The notes under the pieces are model-generated. The model was not told the origin of the DNA. It saw only the letters and a program-made list of their open reading frames with translations, and made no database searches. The translations under genes and the position numbers were made by a program. DNA of 6,094 nt, from NCBI GenBank assembly GCA_029882675.1, contig JAOUKJ010000269.1, positions 1 to 6,094 on the forward strand. The letters are read 5' to 3'. The DNA is from Cyclobacteriaceae bacterium. Its GTDB lineage: Bacteria > Bacteroidota > Bacteroidia > Cytophagales > Cyclobacteriaceae. This document shows, piece by piece, positions 5,327-6,094 of the stretch; positions within the stretch are counted from its first letter, which is position 1, and each line of letters begins with the position of its first letter.

Positions 5327-6075
5327 GCCTCCACCCCCATCCCAAACAAGGCAAAATCATATTTCACGGGATCTTCAGGATCAAATAAACGGAGTGTCTC
5401 CGTCAGCTCCAGGGCCGCCTTCCAGTCTGTTTGCTTGCGGTTGAGCAGCCCCAGTCTGCGGGCCACCCGATCCACATGAACATCGAGCGGACATACCAAT
5501 TCACCGGGGCTTATTCTTTTCCACAAGCCAAAGTCCACACCACAGCTATCCTGCCGCACCATCCAGCGTAAAAACATATTCAGTCGTTTACAAGTGGATT
5601 TTTTCTGTGGGTGGGGTACATGCTTTCGGGTACGCTGCGGGGCGTAATCAAGACTAAAAAAATAATCATTAAAAGCAGACAACCGATCCGTCATATCAAA
5701 ACCCTGACCCCGTAAAAAAGCCTCTTCCAATGAGTTATGACGAGCGTAATGGTCGCTGAGAAAGGAAATAAAATAGAGCACATCATCCGGCTGAAAGGTA
5801 CGGTGTTTAAAATGCTGCAATCCCTTCAAATCGTTTTCGGTATGGTGGAGCACAAAGGCATGGGGATCATTACCCATCAGGGCCATCAATTCCCGGCTTT
5901 TGTCAATGATGGTTTTTCGGCGCCCCCAGGCCAGGGTGGCGGCAAAAAAACCGGCAATCTCTATGTCTTGTAGCTTGGTAAACGCATGAGGCACTGATAC
6001 CGGGTCGTGCGCTATAAACCCGGGAACATTGTACTCGTTTACTTTTTCATCGAGAAACCCTTTGACATCGTCCAT
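5314..6075 (-). CDS. TIGR02757 / DUF2400 family protein
   Basis: This 253-residue, probably cytoplasmic protein shows the hallmark motifs of the TIGR02757/DUF2400 family, whose function is uncharacterised to my knowledge. The motifs are FFAATLAWGRRKTII near 43-57, KRLNMFLRWMVR at 163-174, GVDFGLW at 179-185, PLDVHVDRVARRLGL at 196-210 and DPVKYDFALFGMG at 235-247. The length is about normal for the family. The 196-210 stretch resembles the catalytic-Asp region of HhH-GPD base-excision glycosylases, with D198 in the matching place, but a GVGxKTA hairpin and an Fe-S cysteine cluster are not seen, so a DNA-repair role is only an inference. The ATG at 6075 gives a family-like opening; the frame stays open upstream to the window edge, so a slightly earlier start is possible. 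The last residues (SKQ) and the stop lie in the heptamer array. It is separated from the signalling genes by 316 bp and is probably an unrelated unit. Confidence 0.88.
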   Translation of the reverse strand: MDDVKGFLDEKVNEYNVPGFIAHDPVSVPHAFTKLQDIEIAGFFAATLAWGRRKTIIDKSRELMALMGNDPHAFVLHHTENDLKGLQHFKHRTFQPDDVLYFISFLSDHYARHNSLEEAFLRGQGFDMTDRLSAFNDYFFSLDYAPQRTRKHVPHPQKKSTCKRLNMFLRWMVRQDSCGVDFGLWKRISPGELVCPLDVHVDRVARRLGLLNRKQTDWKAALELTETLRLFDPEDPVKYDFALFGMGVEASKQ

Positions 6076-6094
6076 TAAGGGATGTAAGTGATCG

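Noticed and set aside
5219..5479. Plus-strand open frame across the heptamer array
   Set aside because: The peptide is the translated repeat (cycling NCLLITV-like units) followed by antisense DUF2400 sequence; no start signal or family features.

Overview
The window most likely comes from a member of the Bacteroidota, possibly a Chitinophagaceae-like lineage. This rests on four points: LytS-type kinases paired with a LytTR regulator, a TIGR02757/DUF2400 gene, no Shine-Dalgarno sequences before the starts, and a TACCTTTG box matching the Bacteroidota -7 promoter consensus TAnnTTTG. The genus is inference. Every recognisable gene lies on the minus strand, so transcription runs from high to low coordinates.

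Right part (4998-6094): a DUF2400-family gene ends inside a striking 105-bp array of fifteen in-phase heptamers (5222-5326). About 220 bp of leader follow, with a weak promoter candidate.

Centre (556-4997): four genes appear to form one transcription unit. The first encodes an exported protein with a small N-terminal domain and about ten 34-residue repeats built on an (I/V)-x-SDHY motif, probably an alpha-solenoid. After 57 bp comes a four-helix membrane kinase of the LytS/YehU type with an intact phospho-acceptor histidine. After 6 bp comes a second protein of the same fold. In it the histidine, the N box and the glycine box are all lost, so it looks like a pseudokinase. After 29 bp comes the LytTR response regulator, which has every residue needed for phosphorylation. 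The simplest reading is a cell-envelope sensing module: an active kinase, a kinase-dead partner, a DNA-binding regulator and a secreted repeat protein that may be sensor, effector or target.

Left part (1-555): the regulator is followed by about 460 bp without a convincing gene, apart from a minus-strand promoter and the first 31 codons of an unidentified gene running off the left edge. This spacer contains several short period-7 repeats. Two of them occur as inverted pairs (216-243 with 289-316, and 406-447 with 461-495). The same 7-bp periodicity thus appears in both intergenic regions, with different sequence each time. It is the most unusual non-coding signal in the window.
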